The notes beneath the pieces are model-generated. The model did no database searches and was not told the origin of the DNA. It saw only the letters and a list, made by a program, of their open reading frames with translations. This document shows positions 62,442 to 64,000 of a DNA stretch of 64,000 nt, one piece after another. The DNA comes from Trissonchulus latispiculum (Eukaryota > Nematoda > Enoplea > Enoplida > Ironidae). The stretch lies in contig JASAND010010946.1 in assembly GCA_030248195.1 (NCBI GenBank), positions 22,871 to 86,870 on the forward strand. The letters are read 5' to 3'. Every line of letters starts with the position of its first letter. Positions within the stretch are counted from its first letter, which is position 1. Both the position numbers and the translations under genes were made by a program.

Positions 62442-62536
62442 TCGTGACCTGTCCTCCTTATGAAGTCAGCGAAACCGGTTGGGGCGAATTTGAAGCTACA
62501 ATAAGAATCTATTTTGAAGACTCTAACGAACGTCCG
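62442..62536 (+). CDS. YEATS4: YEATS4/GAS41, exon 4
   Basis: Acceptor CATGATTTTAG. The first two bases complete an Ile codon split from exon 3. It encodes [20 protein letters not shown] then [11 protein letters not shown], matching the GWGEF signature of YEATS domains. The family normally has Lys where Cys stands in TCPPYE. A donor-like CCG|GTAACC at 62537 fits a further exon beyond the window. Reading straight on departs from the family after RPVT and stops at 62567-62569. Confidence 0.88.
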
Positions 62537-62569
62537 GTAACCGAATGCTTTATCCTATGCGACTGCTGA

Positions 62570-62679
62570 AAACGTTAAGCTTAGGCTAAATCATCATCAT
62601 CATGTCTAATTCGAGCGCGAGTTAAAATTAGAGTTAAAAATTTTAAATCGTTTAATTCAGCAGACAATCAACTGTTTAA
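62570..62679. other. Spacer after YEATS4 exon 4
   Basis: Short non-coding stretch with GAGTTAAAATTA motifs. Probably intron. Confidence 0.4.
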
Positions 62680-64000
62680 CTTCGTGCGCGAAAAGGCCTT
62701 TTGGTTAGATGATGTTTGGTCTTTTCTTGCCAAAGGAGCTGGTGAATTTTTGGTCTTCTCTTCTTCTCTCCGGGCACCAATGGTCTTCCCATTATATCAG
62801 GCGGCCTCCGTAGAAACCGCACTCCCTCAGAAAGTATGCCACCCTGACTGGGTCAGCGGCAAGCATCCCAGTACTGGCCCCAATACCCAAGGTTTGCAGA
62901 CGGATTTGGGTAAGGGCAGGACAATTATCCAACAGGTGTTGTACGGTTTCGTCTCCTCTTACACTGAGGACAGAGAGGACCTAGATTATCCAGATTGAAG
63001 CTATGTCAATAGCACGCTAGGTAGGGGCAGTGGCCGCGGGAGAGGAGTTGAGCTAGTTCTGCGCTCAAATCGACTCAAGCCGATTTCCTCGTCTCGCCTC
63101 GCCCCTAAGGGCAGTTCAAATTTACCACACTGGTGAATTGAATGTTTCCAGGCGTCAGTCTTAGGTTTGACAATGACCGCCTTCGCCATTTTGAAGTCAA
63201 CGGGAACATTGTCTTGGGCCAGGTTAGATACAGTTTTAGCAAGCTGATTGACCTGATCATTCCTGTTCTAGGCCACAATGGCTTTTCAGTTGGCACCCGC
63301 TGGAACCGGACGGTTTTCCTGGCAAATCTGGGTGACTCGAGAAAAGACCAAACTTCCAAGCAAGTTAGGCCCGTCTGATTGAGAGTATCAACTGCCAGTT
63401 TGTCAACGGCCGACCTGGAGTCAGAGCAAATATATACGGATAGAGTTCATCCGACGACAGTCCTCCGAATTGGCTACCCAGGCAAGAGCAGACATAATCT
63501 CAGCCTTCATCTCATACGTAGTATAGCTGGAGCAGAAAGATACATACCGTGGCCAGCGCAAGCGTTTCCGTGCGGTTTTCAGCAACAAATTCCAGGATCA
63601 CCCCAGCTCCACCGTTTCGATTTCCACCGAGGGCAGACCCGTCGGTCCAGATTATAAGGCGGCAGCTTGGAGGGCTTCCAGAATCTCCAGGGCTACGGAA
63701 AGCTTCCGCAGAGCACTGTCAGTTTTGCGGACGGTTCTGGAAAGGTTGTTGTGAATTTCGACAGACCACTTGCTGGAGCGGTGGGGGAGCTGGAGGTGGA
63801 AGTAGCTCTCTTGGAACGGTGTCCAGACCTGCAGCCTCGACAGTCTCCAGGGCGCAGGTACGCCATCCTGTGAGGGGATTTGAGGCGCTGCCTGACTTGA
63901 CTGGTAGCAACATCCCGAGTTGGGTTGTCCGGGGCTGCACGTAGAGATTTCTCGTAGGTGATTGCAGCAAGCTGATTTTTCCTGATAGCTGTGGGTTGCA
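62680..64000 (-). pseudogene. LINE (RNase H type) 3' portion, minus strand, runs off the window
   Basis: Read leftward: an RNase H start (IIWTDGSALGG, ~63650), the segment with YICSDSRSAVDKLAV (~63430-63400), NGFSV-type/WPRTGM sequence with frame breaks, and the C-terminal LLDNCPALTQIRLQTLG with VAYFLREC (~62940-62810). The RT would lie beyond 64000 or be absent. Frames are broken throughout. Confidence 0.75.

Noticed and set aside
62684..62998. 104-codon plus-strand ORF
   Set aside because: It is the antisense of a LINE C-terminal region (LLDNCPALTQIRLQTLG on the minus strand).
63379..63944. Plus-strand ORFs near the window end
   Set aside because: Antisense of a LINE RNase H region on the minus strand.

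Overview
The window reads as AT-rich nuclear DNA of an invertebrate animal. Evidence: spliced genes with GT-AG introns, a complete Polinton/Maverick (adintovirus-like) element with TATA + TCAGT initiator + downstream-element promoters of the arthropod type, several non-LTR retrotransposons of the I/Ingi-like (RNase H) and CR1 types, and a very high density of short DNA transposons. I cannot name the species; arthropod or other invertebrate is inference.

Layout. 1-4950: non-coding, with one clean hAT-type miniature element (2269-2539, 8-bp target duplication). 4952-18863: a 13.9-kb Polinton with terminal inverted repeats of about 0.3 kb. DNA polymerase B lies alone on the minus strand. Facing it is a tightly packed plus-strand block: a membrane protein, packaging ATPase, two small conserved Polinton proteins, DDE integrase with chromodomain, penton-type minor capsid protein, a basic glycine-rich core/membrane-active candidate, hexon-type major capsid protein and adenain-like protease, followed by small unknown genes and a RING-finger gene. 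No large ORF is broken. polB and the RING gene share one promoter layout, and a motif from the TIRs recurs five times in the central control region.

19-25 kb: TA-flanked and CAGGGTA-type miniature elements, then a LINE with a 2A-like NPGP motif and a large internal deletion. 25.4-27.0 kb: two exons of an unrecognised gene. 27-44 kb: almost entirely repeats, including a 3.3-kb Helentron/pearl-like element with a 145-bp dyad-rich minisatellite and a nested stack (CR1 LINE > hAT > two smaller elements). 44.1-48.8 kb: the last four exons of a leukotriene-A4-hydrolase-like gene. 49-57 kb: more repeats. 57.3-62.5 kb: four exons of YEATS4/GAS41, with introns filled by LINE, foldback and TA-flanked elements. 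62.7-64 kb: a minus-strand LINE 3' part.

How parts fit: the Polinton genes cover replication (PolB), integration (integrase), packaging (ATPase), virion building (capsid proteins, protease) and perhaps host manipulation (RING). The TA-flanked elements share internal arrays of a CGGGGAAAAAAC-type motif in both orientations with family-specific suffixes. I could not match these to a class I know and consider them the best candidate for something undescribed outside the Polinton.
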